This document shows positions 32,929-41,041 of a DNA stretch of 64,000 nt, piece after piece. Numbering within the stretch: position 1 is the stretch's first letter; every line of letters starts with the position of its first letter. A program made the translations under genes and the position numbers. The DNA is from Pedobacter cryotolerans (GTDB taxonomy: Bacteria; Bacteroidota; Bacteroidia; Sphingobacteriales; Sphingobacteriaceae): contig NZ_SWBO01000002.1 in NCBI RefSeq assembly GCF_005116475.1, positions 391,258-455,257 of the forward strand, read 5' to 3'. Under the pieces are notes generated by a model. The model did no database searches. It had not been told where the DNA came from and saw nothing but the letters and a program-made list of their open reading frames with translations.

Positions 32929-33489
32929 ATGAAAAAGCTGATCATCCCTTTCCTATCAATCCTATTAATAAGCTGTACCAACAATGAAAAACAGCAGACT
33001 GTTGTAGCCGAAGAAAAAGCAATTGAGACCATAAAATCAGGTACTAAGGTAATTGAACTGGCAACTGATCCCATTGATAATATTAAACAAAAGGTAGCTG
33101 AAATTAATACGATTCAATTAGATCAAAAGCATTTCGAATTTACATGTGATGAGCTGACTAAAATTGATTATTACTACAATAATGGCAAGCTAGTTAAAAT
33201 TTCGATTGATTTTGGTACCGTTGGCGATGCTTATGCTAAGGAAGATTATTATTATGAAGAGGGAAAGCTAATTTTTAAATATGAATTTGTTGAAGGTGGC
33301 CCTGCCTGCGAAGGTTGCATTACTAAAAATGAATACCGGTCTTATATTTTAAACAACAAAGTGATTAAATATTTAAAGAATAAAGATGCTGCAGCATGTA
33401 GAAAATGTGAATTTACTGCCAATTCAAAAGAATTGCGTTTAATTGAAACAATGAATGTGGCTGGAATTAAAGGGGTGTTATGTAGGTAA
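32929..33489 (+). CDS. Lipoprotein, hypothetical
   Basis: The start at 32929 (MKKLIIPFLSILLISC) gives a clean lipoprotein signal with lipid Cys about 16. The upstream in-frame ATG at 32869 would bury it behind 20 residues. The mature 170 residues are Lys/Glu-rich with a YYYNNGKLVKISIDFG and EDYYYEEGKLIFKYEF pair, a strand repeat reminiscent of toxin-immunity or MORN-like antiparallel sheets. A CEGC...CRKC cysteine set follows, which could form disulfides. No family recognised. Confidence 0.72.
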   Translation: MKKLIIPFLSILLISCTNNEKQQTVVAEEKAIETIKSGTKVIELATDPIDNIKQKVAEINTIQLDQKHFEFTCDELTKIDYYYNNGKLVKISIDFGTVGDAYAKEDYYYEEGKLIFKYEFVEGGPACEGCITKNEYRSYILNNKVIKYLKNKDAAACRKCEFTANSKELRLIETMNVAGIKGVLCR

Positions 33490-33524
33490 TTGTAATGATC
33501 AATCAACATATCACCTTCCGCGTC

Positions 33525-33718
33525 ATCCCGCACTTGATGCGGGATCGTAATGCACTCGCTATTCCCTTACTTTATCACAAACTCCATCATCCCTCATATC
33601 AATTTCATTAAGTTGAGCTTATTGCGAGGGAAGCGCAGCGACAGCCTGACCCGACTTTCGGGAAAGCAATCTTTCATATAGGTTAAAGAGCAGAGCCTAA
33701 ATACAGGAAAGATTGCTT
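33525..33718. repeat. Cluster of intergenic palindromic repeats
   Basis: Two palindromes lie here: ATCCCGCA/TGCGGGAT (33525-33532 with 33538-33545, loop CTTGA) and AAGCAATCTTTC/GAAAGATTGCTT (33664-33675 with 33707-33718). Between them, ATTGCGAGGGAAGCGCAGCG resembles the ATTGCGAGGAACGAAGC repeat seen inverted at 57776-57800. These look like non-coding interspersed repeats. Confidence 0.7.
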
Positions 33719-33768
33719 CGCCCTGTAAAAAACAGAGGCTCTCTAAAATAAGTAATATTCCTTAACAA

Positions 33769-34869
33769 CTAAGTCTTTTTAACAAACCATTTTTTAAAAT
33801 AATCGATAACTGATGTTTTGGGTTGTTTTGGATTTTCTGGTCCGATGAGGTAACCATAAGGTTGTAATTCTGGATAGCTATCACAGATAATTTTTAACAT
33901 TCCGAGCAATGGTATGGCTAAAATCATACCTGCAATGCCCCATACCAATTCGCCCAAAACAAGCGCCATAATGGTAAATAAGGGATTTATATTTACCTGT
34001 TCGCCTACAATTAGTGGCTCTAAAATGTAAGTTTGGATGAATTGAACCAAAAAATAAGTTACCAAAACGCCAATAATCATTTTCCCATCTCCACCTTGTG
34101 CAGTAACTGCTAAAACTGTTATTCCGGTACCAGTAAGGTTACCTACAAAAGGAATGATTTCTAATAAACCACACAGTACCGCAAAAAACAAGGCACTTTC
34201 TACACCAACAATGCTAAAGCCTACGCCATACATTATCCATAAAACCACAATCATTGTAGCCAATCCGCTCAGGTATTTCTGAGAAACTTTACCTGTTTGA
34301 TGTATCACTTCTGTGGTATCTGCACCTTCTTTTTTAGGCACCAATTTTAAAATAAACTTTTTTATATGGCCTCGCATCGAAAGGAAAAGATACATGTATA
34401 CTAAAACAAGTATGGTATTTACCATTATGCCCATTAAACCCGCAGCAAAAGTTAATATCATGCCTCCAGACTTTCCATTTGTGCTTTCTTTGATGAGCTT
34501 ATTTTGTTCCGCTTTTTTTATCCCTACTGTTTCATTAACCCATTGCTTCATCGATTCGAGCATGGCAACTAACCTTCGTTCCATGCCATCAATGTTTTCG
34601 GCCAAACTACCTAATTGTATAGATAACAGGGTGATAATAACTGCAACCGCCACTACAAAAAGCAAAATACAATACAATGTGGCATAAGCTCTGCCCACAC
34701 CTTTACTTTCTATGAGGTTGCTTAACCTGATAAACAACATGGCCAACACCGCAGCCAAAGTAAGTGGAATTAGGTACTCGGCAGCAAAATAAAGTCCTGC
34801 AAAAGCAAGACTAAAAAACAACAATAAATTTACAGTTTGGCTAAGTTTAAACATATGCTTAGCAAACAT
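33769..34869 (-). CDS. AI-2E family transporter
   Basis: A 366-residue membrane protein with about seven to eight hydrophobic segments. The family signature near the end is visible as FIQTYILEPLIVGEQVNINP and a preceding GLLEIIPFVGNLTG. The family (once linked to autoinducer-2 export, also including Na+(Li+)/H+ antiporters) is broad, so the substrate is open. The ATG at 34869 is used; MFKLSQ at 34854 is an equally good start. It is monocistronic. Confidence 0.88.
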   Translation of the reverse strand: MFAKHMFKLSQTVNLLLFFSLAFAGLYFAAEYLIPLTLAAVLAMLFIRLSNLIESKGVGRAYATLYCILLFVVAVAVIITLLSIQLGSLAENIDGMERRLVAMLESMKQWVNETVGIKKAEQNKLIKESTNGKSGGMILTFAAGLMGIMVNTILVLVYMYLFLSMRGHIKKFILKLVPKKEGADTTEVIHQTGKVSQKYLSGLATMIVVLWIMYGVGFSIVGVESALFFAVLCGLLEIIPFVGNLTGTGITVLAVTAQGGDGKMIIGVLVTYFLVQFIQTYILEPLIVGEQVNINPLFTIMALVLGELVWGIAGMILAIPLLGMLKIICDSYPELQPYGYLIGPENPKQPKTSVIDYFKKWFVKKT

Positions 34870-35094
34870 AAAATACCACCAAAAGTTTTGATTGTTGTGA
34901 TGCTTAAAATAATTAACCTAAGCTCATCTAATCGTAAAAAATCCAGTTTAATCAGTAATACGTATGAATAATTACTATAGCTGTTAATAATTGATAGTTT
35001 GAAACCTTTTTCCTTAAAAAATAAAAGCACTTTAATTGATATTTAAACAAACAAAAGAAATTTAATTTGGTTATAAAAGCACACACAATGAAAA

Positions 35095-35475
35095 ATGAAC
35101 AATCAAAAAAAAGAGATATATATTCTTGAAGATAATCAAGACTTAAGAGAACTTTACCAATACATATTAGAAGCGGAAGATTATAACATCACCACATTTG
35201 CCTCCATTACGGCATTTATGGAGCAATCTACCCATGTGCCAGATTTGTATTTGTTAGATGTAATGTTGCCTGATGGTAATGGCATAGACTTATGTAAAGA
35301 GTTAAAAAACAAATTATCTACCGCCAAAGTTCCTGTGATTTTAATATCTGCACATACACAATTGCATGAAGTAAAAGCTGCCTGCCCTACTGCAGATTTT
35401 ATTCCGAAGCCTTTTGATATTGATTTTTTAATCAGCAGAATTTCATCTAATTTAAAAACTGGACAGCTTAATTAA
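35095..35475 (+). CDS. Stand-alone receiver-domain response regulator
   Basis: A 126-residue receiver: IYILEDNQDLREL, phospho-acceptor Asp in YLLDVMLPDGNGIDLC, Ser in LISAHT and Lys in IPKPFD. There is no output domain. It converges with the PAS kinase gene at 35556-37172, whose stop is 80 bp away, and is a paralogue of the receiver at 31182-31544. Partnering with that kinase is inferred from position. It could act as a phosphate relay or as an adaptor. Confidence 0.9.
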   Translation: MNNQKKEIYILEDNQDLRELYQYILEAEDYNITTFASITAFMEQSTHVPDLYLLDVMLPDGNGIDLCKELKNKLSTAKVPVILISAHTQLHEVKAACPTADFIPKPFDIDFLISRISSNLKTGQLN

Positions 35476-35555
35476 TTATGAGTTTTTATTACGCATAACA
35501 GTCAACTTAGCTTCAAAAGATGATCTAAATAAATAATGGGTTGTATTTTTTGAGT

Positions 35556-37172
35556 TTACTGATTTATTGCTAAGCTAAAAAAGAAAGTTGAACCTTTACC
35601 AATAGTGCTTTCTACCCATATATGCCCCCCATGTAAGCGAATAATCTCTGCACTAAGGTATAAACCAATGCCAAAGCCCGATATATTTTTAGTTTCCTTT
35701 CTGGCTACCCTATAATAGCGCTCAAAAATTCGTGGTAAATCATGCTTTTCTATTCCTATACCACTGTCTTTTACCGAAAATATAAGTTCATTCGCATCGC
35801 ATTTGCAATTCATTTCTATTTTTCCGCCAGTTGGCGAATATTTGATCGCATTTGCCATTAAATTGGTTAAAACGGAAAAGATTTTGTCTTTGTCGGCATT
35901 TACTACAATCGCGTCTCGGCAAGGTAAGCCAAGTTCATACCCTGTAGAACAGAGTTCCAACTCTTCCATCACATCTATAACCACTTCTGTAAAATTAAAT
36001 GTTGTTTTTTCAAGATGTATTTGGCCAGATTCTATTCTCGATACATTTAAAAAAGCATTGATCATAGCCGTCATTCGCTTGAGTTGCATACCTGCCCTAT
36101 CCATGGCATTCATCAAAAATTCATCTTGATTTGTCGTTTTACGAAGACGAGCGCCCGTAAGCTGTACAATAGCATTTAGTGAGGTTAATGGGGTTTTAAG
36201 TTCGTGACTGGCAATGCCGATAAAATCATTTTTCCGCATTTCTTCTCGCTTACGCTCGGTAACTTCGATGGCAAAAACTAAAATTCCAATTACTTCTCGA
36301 TCTAAATTATACCTAGCCTGATAAGTGAGGTCGAAAAAGCGTTCCTCAATTTCTCCGCCCTGCGTTCGAGCCATCGGTATGAACTCATCAGTTCCGAAAT
36401 ACGTTTTACCCGTTTGCATCACCTGAGTAAGCCTTTCAATGATGGGATCGTTAAGGAGTTCGGGGATAGCCTCAGTTACTTTAAGGCCTAATAATGCCCT
36501 GCCCGGAAATAATTGTTGGTACAATGGGTTAACCATTTGAAAAACAAAATCTTTACCTTCCAAAATGCATACCCCTGCGGGTATTTGCATAAAGAATTGC
36601 ATTAAACGATCACGTTCTTCCTCGGTATGTATTTGGGCTGCCTTAAGTTTTGCTTGAGTTTTGGCTAAAGCCCTAAAGGTTTTAACCTTATCTGAAGTTT
36701 CGAGCACATTGGTAAGTACACCACAAATGGTACCGCTTTCATCAAAAATTGGACTATATGAAAAATCAAAAAAACATTCTTCGCGATAACCATTGCGTTC
36801 GAGAAACAATTGAAAATCGCTAATTCGTACTGGTTTACCCTGCATAACGCCATCAAACATTGGCCCTATGGTATCCCAGATTTCTGGAAAGGATTGTTTA
36901 ATAGACAAACCCAAAGCACCAGGATGTTTTATAGCACCAAGTACAGGACGGTAACCATCGTTGTAAAGCTGTATATAATCGTTACCCCATGTGATGTGCA
37001 TCGGAAACGGCGAGTTTAACATAAGACTAACTGAAATTTTTAAAGCAGTTGGCCAATTTGTAGGACATCCTAATTCAGTTTGCTCCCAAGGATAATTCCG
37101 AATGAGCTCGCCCATACTTCCTCCACCTTCTAAAAAGGGGTGTTGGTTAACCGACGATATTAGTATGTTCAT
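35556..37172 (-). CDS. Cytosolic PAS-domain sensor histidine kinase
   Basis: A 538-residue kinase without membrane segments. A PAS-like domain lies at about 20-160 (PWEQTELGCPTNWPTALK start, frequent in Bacteroidota/Proteobacteria kinases), then a second PAS at about 190-305. A HisKA domain follows, with phospho-acceptor His323 in ASHELKTPL, and a HATPase with LMANAIKYSP, DSGIGIE and FGIGLYLS. The kinase core is close to that of the 660-residue kinase at 29021-31003. The convergent receiver gene at 35095 is the likely partner. Confidence 0.92.
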   Translation of the reverse strand: MNILISSVNQHPFLEGGGSMGELIRNYPWEQTELGCPTNWPTALKISVSLMLNSPFPMHITWGNDYIQLYNDGYRPVLGAIKHPGALGLSIKQSFPEIWDTIGPMFDGVMQGKPVRISDFQLFLERNGYREECFFDFSYSPIFDESGTICGVLTNVLETSDKVKTFRALAKTQAKLKAAQIHTEEERDRLMQFFMQIPAGVCILEGKDFVFQMVNPLYQQLFPGRALLGLKVTEAIPELLNDPIIERLTQVMQTGKTYFGTDEFIPMARTQGGEIEERFFDLTYQARYNLDREVIGILVFAIEVTERKREEMRKNDFIGIASHELKTPLTSLNAIVQLTGARLRKTTNQDEFLMNAMDRAGMQLKRMTAMINAFLNVSRIESGQIHLEKTTFNFTEVVIDVMEELELCSTGYELGLPCRDAIVVNADKDKIFSVLTNLMANAIKYSPTGGKIEMNCKCDANELIFSVKDSGIGIEKHDLPRIFERYYRVARKETKNISGFGIGLYLSAEIIRLHGGHIWVESTIGKGSTFFFSLAINQ

Positions 37173-37286
37173 AATTGTATGGTTACATTGAACTTATTTA
37201 ACCAGTTTTAATTGTAATTGTTTGAATTATGTTTTTTACCGATGCTTTAACAAGGCAACTATTTTTTAACCGCTAAATGCTGCTGT

Positions 37287-37592
37287 TTAAATAGAAGTTT
37301 TACCTGCTTTGTCTTCATCTGCATCACTACCTTTAAATTGATCATCTTTTTTATCCATTAATTGATCGCTATCCGCATCTGAACCTTCTGGACCTTTATT
37401 ATCTATTGAGGGTAATTGATCTTCGCTTGAAGAAGTGTTATTACCACCATCTGTACCGTGACTTGGACGTTGCTGAGCTGGATTACCCTCTTTAACTTCC
37501 ATTTTTTCATTTTGAGAATCTGCCTTAGGTACATCAGCGCCTTTTGATGAGTTTGCTGATCCATTTTGTGGTTTTTTATTGTCGTTTTCCAT
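37287..37592 (-). CDS. Charged, disordered protein
   Basis: A 101-residue protein almost lacking hydrophobic residues. It is rich in Asp, Lys, Ser, Gly, Asn and Gln, with repeated GSDAD and KKDDQ units (EGSDADSDQL, then KGSDADEDKAG). It should be intrinsically disordered. It resembles in style the 59-residue protein at 31599-31778; both lie next to a PAS kinase. Function unknown. The long upstream region suggests independent control. Confidence 0.65.
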   Translation of the reverse strand: MENDNKKPQNGSANSSKGADVPKADSQNEKMEVKEGNPAQQRPSHGTDGGNNTSSSEDQLPSIDNKGPEGSDADSDQLMDKKDDQFKGSDADEDKAGKTSI

Positions 37593-37974
37593 ATTGGGTA
37601 GTTTTTATATTTAAACTAACCTTTACTTAATATTTTTGTTTAAGATTTGTGTTTTTTATCAGCTAGACTTCTGCGTATTTAAGCTAATTTATTTTTCACA
37701 AAATCCGACTTTTCTTTAAGGAAAGAAGAGTTTCAAAATTTGTACATAACTATTGGCACGAACGTTAAAATTTACCGCCAGAAAAAGAGATGGTCACAAA
37801 AAGGAACTCGCTAGCCATTTGTATCGTCAACCGTGCTAAAATTTTCAGAATAGAGAATGCTAGAAAAGATTATATGCTATCAACTCATTTAGAATTGTGT
37901 AAAAAGTTAGAGCAACTATCTTTAAGATAGAAGCAAATAATTACATTTATTACTAATAATTAGCTGATAATAGC
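37593..37974. other. Gene-free stretch
   Basis: About 380 bp with no ORF worth reporting on either strand. It must hold the promoter of the disordered-protein gene (minus strand) and the 3' flank of the Panacea operon. I see no clear terminator hairpin after the candidate toxin. TTGGCACG at 37753 recalls a sigma-54 -24 element, but the -12 GC is missing. Confidence 0.4.
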
Positions 37975-38448
37975 CTAAACGATCTCAAAAACATCTGGGA
38001 AACTTCTTTTAGCAGATCGATCTGCCATACGACCGTTTTGTTTGATGCATTTTTTGAGCCTTAAAAATTCAGTATCATGCATTTCACAAACCAGCTCAGC
38101 TGTTTGTTCATATTTTTGGATAAAAGGAACAGTTTCTACCTCTTTAATGTTATTACGAAACAATACAAAAGTGTGTAATGGAAATGAAAACTCTTGGGCA
38201 TTAAGAGAACCCATGCATCTATCTTTTTCAAACATAAAATAATGCAGACCGTTTTCAGGTTCATTACGGCAACCATGCATCATTTTGTCTTCCGGCACTT
38301 TCACTTTAGAAGTAGTAAGCACACGTAAGAAGAGTGCCTTTTCATTCGCAATGGCTATTACGATCAGGTATTTATCTCGTGTTTCGGCTCCATTTTCGAA
38401 ATCAAAACTAGGTATACGCAAAATATTTCCTGGTACTAGCGCAATCAT
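37975..38448 (-). CDS. Candidate toxin partner of the Panacea antitoxin
   Basis: Not a family I can name. The 157-residue soluble protein opens with VPGNILRIPSFDFENG and DKYLIVIAI. That is the strand order and spacing of small SH3-like barrels such as MazF/PemK toxins (PGDI..., then R-P-x-L-V-I), though the match is weak. Conserved-looking residues include HGCRNEP, EKDRCMG and FPLHTFVLF. A basic C-terminal region follows (RLKKCIKQNGRMADRSAKRS). The start lies 2 nt after the Panacea-gene stop, so both are translated from one message. A toxin role is inference from the partner and the coupling. Confidence 0.6.
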   Translation of the reverse strand: MIALVPGNILRIPSFDFENGAETRDKYLIVIAIANEKALFLRVLTTSKVKVPEDKMMHGCRNEPENGLHYFMFEKDRCMGSLNAQEFSFPLHTFVLFRNNIKEVETVPFIQKYEQTAELVCEMHDTEFLRLKKCIKQNGRMADRSAKRSFPDVFEIV

Positions 38449-38450
38449 AG

Positions 38451-39056
38451 CTAAATCAATTCGTTTTGCATTAAGTAAGATTGATAGGCTACCTCAAATG
38501 CTGATTTTTTATAATCTGTATCCAATAATTCTGTTAATTCTATAATATAATCGGAGCGATTATCTTTCAACTCAAATTGTTGTTCCAAATTATTAGCAGC
38601 TACTAATTTGTGCCACAATGTACCTTCTTGATGAAGTAATTCAATTATTTTATCAGAATTATATTTACCATACTGCTTGATCACGGCATCTAATATCTCG
38701 ATATCATAATCAGAAAACTGTGCATCATCAAAAGCTTTGGCTGGTTTTAACAATATCCCATCTCTTAGAGGCTCTGGTGGTGTAGAAACTTCCAAATGTT
38801 GAAGCGCATTACTACCGTTACCTTTTTGATGCTGATGATGAGCGAATTTTACTTTTTGATAAATATCTTCTGGTACTGGCCCAAGTTTCCAAACTTTATA
38901 ATTGAGCCAGGTTACTGGCACACCAGTTTGTTTAATTGCCATTTCATCTGCTAAATAAAGTAATTTAATGGCTTTGGTAAGGTATAAGGGCTTTATCCTT
39001 TCGGCAAAATAAACAAGTGCATTAAAGGCTTTATCTAGTGCTAATGTAGTTTCCAT
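38451..39056 (-). CDS. Panacea (DUF4065/SocA-like) domain protein, candidate antitoxin
   Basis: A 201-residue protein whose residues about 8-125 match the Panacea/DUF4065 domain: FNALVYFAERIKPLYLTKAI, LLYLADEMAIKQTG and the diagnostic NYKVWKLGPVPEDIYQ. Panacea is established as a versatile antitoxin domain that neutralises unrelated toxins encoded beside it; the family also includes the proteolysis adaptor SocA. The C-terminal 70 residues (about 130-201) are a separate helical part that may give partner specificity. It is first in a two-gene operon with its own consensus promoter and an overlapping palindrome (39083-39121). Confidence 0.85.
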   Translation of the reverse strand: METTLALDKAFNALVYFAERIKPLYLTKAIKLLYLADEMAIKQTGVPVTWLNYKVWKLGPVPEDIYQKVKFAHHQHQKGNGSNALQHLEVSTPPEPLRDGILLKPAKAFDDAQFSDYDIEILDAVIKQYGKYNSDKIIELLHQEGTLWHKLVAANNLEQQFELKDNRSDYIIELTELLDTDYKKSAFEVAYQSYLMQNELI

Positions 39057-39082
39057 ATACCCGTATTCTTTTAATTACTTTA

Positions 39083-39121
39083 CAAATATAAATGCGCTAA
39101 GGTAATATACAACATTTGTTG
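39083..39121 (-). promoter_or_regulatory. Promoter with overlapping palindrome for the Panacea operon
   Basis: On the minus strand TTG (39112-39110) is followed after exactly 19 nt by TATATTTG (39090-39083), a full match to TTG-N19-TAnnTTTG. The -7 element ends 26 nt before the ATG at 39056. CAACATTTGTTG (39110-39121), with 5-bp arms around two central bases, covers the -33 element and is a natural site for autorepression. Confidence 0.7.
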
Positions 39122-39124
39122 CAA

Positions 39125-39562
39125 TTAGAGGGTTAACATTTGCTGATGGGTGTTCTGTTCTTGAAATTCATCATCCCAACGCAACTCAATTAATAATTTA
39201 TCGGGTGAACCTACATAAGAAAACAAGTTCATCTCAGTTCCTTCCTGTGGATTTAAAAATTCAAAGGGGAAAGGATTGCTACCTATCATTATTTCTTGAT
39301 CACCTATAAATTTTAAATGGATATTTTTTGCAACAGCTTTCCCTGCATTAAATACTTTAATTGTAATTCTACCTTTATCTCCACGAATAACATTTGCTCT
39401 TATAACTGCTTTTTGTAAATCAACTTTTTCTTCTTCATATTTTTGCAATTGGTAAGTATTCAACAACCCCTCTTGCTTCTTTAACCTACGATCATGTACC
39501 AAATAAGTAATGGCAGAAAATACAAATGCTACAATCGCTACAATTAAACTAATTATTTCCAT
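39125..39562 (-). CDS. Membrane-anchored hypothetical protein
   Basis: A 145-residue product. An N-terminal transmembrane segment (ISLIVAIVAFVFSAITYLV, about 3-21) is followed by a charged coiled stretch (RRLKKQEGLLNTYQLQKYEE). A beta-rich domain (about 65-140) resembles an Ig-like fold, with IKVFNAGKAVAKNIHLKF. This TM-coil-beta layout recurs in unannotated accessory proteins. Its start and the stop of the upstream zinc-ribbon gene share one base (TAATG), so the pair is co-translated. It lies between the Panacea operon and a WYL regulator. Confidence 0.7.
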   Translation of the reverse strand: MEIISLIVAIVAFVFSAITYLVHDRRLKKQEGLLNTYQLQKYEEEKVDLQKAVIRANVIRGDKGRITIKVFNAGKAVAKNIHLKFIGDQEIMIGSNPFPFEFLNPQEGTEMNLFSYVGSPDKLLIELRWDDEFQEQNTHQQMLTL

Positions 39563-39867
39563 TATTTAAATTTGATAAATTTATTACCTCTAAATGCATC
39601 CTTTAATGATTTTGTAATTTCTTCTTTTAATTCTTTGCCAATCTGTTGTTTGGTCTTGTTCACAACTGCATTAATTTGCGCTTGGTTAAATTCTACCAAC
39701 TCATCATAACCACCAAGGTATTCTCGGTTACAGGTTTTACATTTTACATAACTTCTATCCTCATTAAATTCAAAGTCTGCAGCACCGCACGTTGCACAGC
39801 TTAATGACACTGTAATTTTTCTATCTTTCATAACCGTTGTTTTAATACTCACAAATTTGCTATTCAT
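39562..39867 (-). CDS. Small zinc-ribbon protein
   Basis: A 101-residue product with two CxxC knuckles, CATCGA and VKCKTCNREYLG, about 15 residues apart, forming a zinc ribbon. A helical, Lys-rich C-terminal half follows. The ATG at 39831 (MKDRKITVSLSC) is a plausible alternative start that removes 12 residues. It overlaps the start of the membrane-anchored gene by one base. Its role could be nucleic-acid or protein binding; nothing is more specific. It is divergent from the WYL regulator across a short gap. Confidence 0.7.
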   Translation of the reverse strand: MNSKFVSIKTTVMKDRKITVSLSCATCGAADFEFNEDRSYVKCKTCNREYLGGYDELVEFNQAQINAVVNKTKQQIGKELKEEITKSLKDAFRGNKFIKFK

Positions 39868-39921
39868 CTATGCAATGTATTTGCACAACTAATTTTTATC
39901 TTTAGCTATCTAAAAAAATTC

Positions 39922-40929
39922 ATGGCCTCTAACAAACATGCATCCATCCGTTACCGTGTGCTCGACAAGTGCTTTGCCAATCCGGTAAAGAAGTATTTTA
40001 TAGCTGATTTGATTGCAGTTTGTACCGCAGCACTAAAAGAAATTGATCCGGATAGTGAGGGTATCAGCTTGCGAACCATTCAGAACGATATTATACACAT
40101 GGAGAGTGCGGAAGGGTTTAATGCACCAATTGGCAGGCATAAAGACGGCAAAAAGGTTTATTATAGATATGAAGAAAAAGACTTTTCTATAGACAAACAA
40201 CCTTTAAACCAGGCCGAACTGGAACAAATTAAAGCGGCAATGCAAGTGTTATCTCACTTTAAAGGGATGCCGCAATTTGAATGGTTAAATGACTTAAAGC
40301 CTAAAATGGAAAATGCTTTGTTATTAGAGCAACATAACTCCCCTATTATTAGTTTTGACACCAATCAATACCTCACTGGCATAGAGCACCTAAGCGAATT
40401 GTTTTATGCCATTTTATATAAAAAACCACTGTGCATTAGCTACCAGTCTTATAAAAATGAAGAGCCCACTAAACAATTATTACATCCCTATCATTTAAAA
40501 CAATACAATAACCGCTGGTTTCTGTTAGGTTTAAATCATACCTACAATACAATAACTAATTTAGCATTAGATAGAATAAAATCAATTGAAGAAGAGCCTA
40601 TCCCTTATGTAGCCACTGATATCAATTTTGAGGAATACTTTGACGATATTATTGGGGTGAGTTTATTAGATGGCAAAAACAAGGAAAAAATCATTCTAAA
40701 ATTCTCACCCTCTTCTGCTCCTTATGTTTTATCAAAACCTTTACACCACTCGCAAAAGAAAATAAGCTATATTGATGGGGAATTAATCATTTCTATCGAA
40801 GTAATCCCAAATTATGAATTGGAAAGTTTGATTCTTTCTTTTGGGGAAAGAGTGGAGGTGTTAACGCCAAATGGTTTTAGAGATAAGATTGCCGAACGCT
40901 TGGAAATGAATACGGCTATTTATAAATAA
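39922..40929 (+). CDS. WYL-domain transcriptional regulator
   Basis: A 335-residue regulator. A winged-helix DNA-binding part at about 1-70 begins ASIRYRVLDKCFANP, followed by GISLRTIQNDI. A WYL domain at about 140-225 has HPYHLKQYNNRWFLLGLN and ALDRIKSIE. A C-terminal WCX extension follows. WYL domains sense nucleic acids or nucleotides, and such regulators often control stress or phage-defence genes. Here it is divergent from the zinc-ribbon/membrane-protein pair and two genes away from the Panacea operon. Control of those genes is inference. Confidence 0.88.
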   Translation: MASNKHASIRYRVLDKCFANPVKKYFIADLIAVCTAALKEIDPDSEGISLRTIQNDIIHMESAEGFNAPIGRHKDGKKVYYRYEEKDFSIDKQPLNQAELEQIKAAMQVLSHFKGMPQFEWLNDLKPKMENALLLEQHNSPIISFDTNQYLTGIEHLSELFYAILYKKPLCISYQSYKNEEPTKQLLHPYHLKQYNNRWFLLGLNHTYNTITNLALDRIKSIEEEPIPYVATDINFEEYFDDIIGVSLLDGKNKEKIILKFSPSSAPYVLSKPLHHSQKKISYIDGELIISIEVIPNYELESLILSFGERVEVLTPNGFRDKIAERLEMNTAIYK

Positions 40930-40998
40930 ACGCTATTGACTATCATTATTATCAATTTTAATAACTTACACAAATAGGATAGCTAATGATGTTGCAAG

Positions 40999-41036
40999 AA
41001 TTAAGACTGTACCAAATAACTAATACAGTCTTAATT
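40999..41036. terminator. Bidirectional terminator
   Basis: A perfect 13-bp stem, 40999-41011 with 41024-41036 and core AAGACTGTA, lies between the convergent WYL and DUF4468 genes. Confidence 0.75.
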
Positions 41037-41041
41037 AACAA

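Noticed and set aside
34830..35030. 66-codon minus-strand ORF
   Set aside because: It overlaps the start of the AI-2E transporter gene in another frame and has AT-driven composition.
37753..37770. Sigma-54-like promoter TTGGCACG
   Set aside because: The -12 GC is missing (TTAAA) and no plus-strand gene follows.
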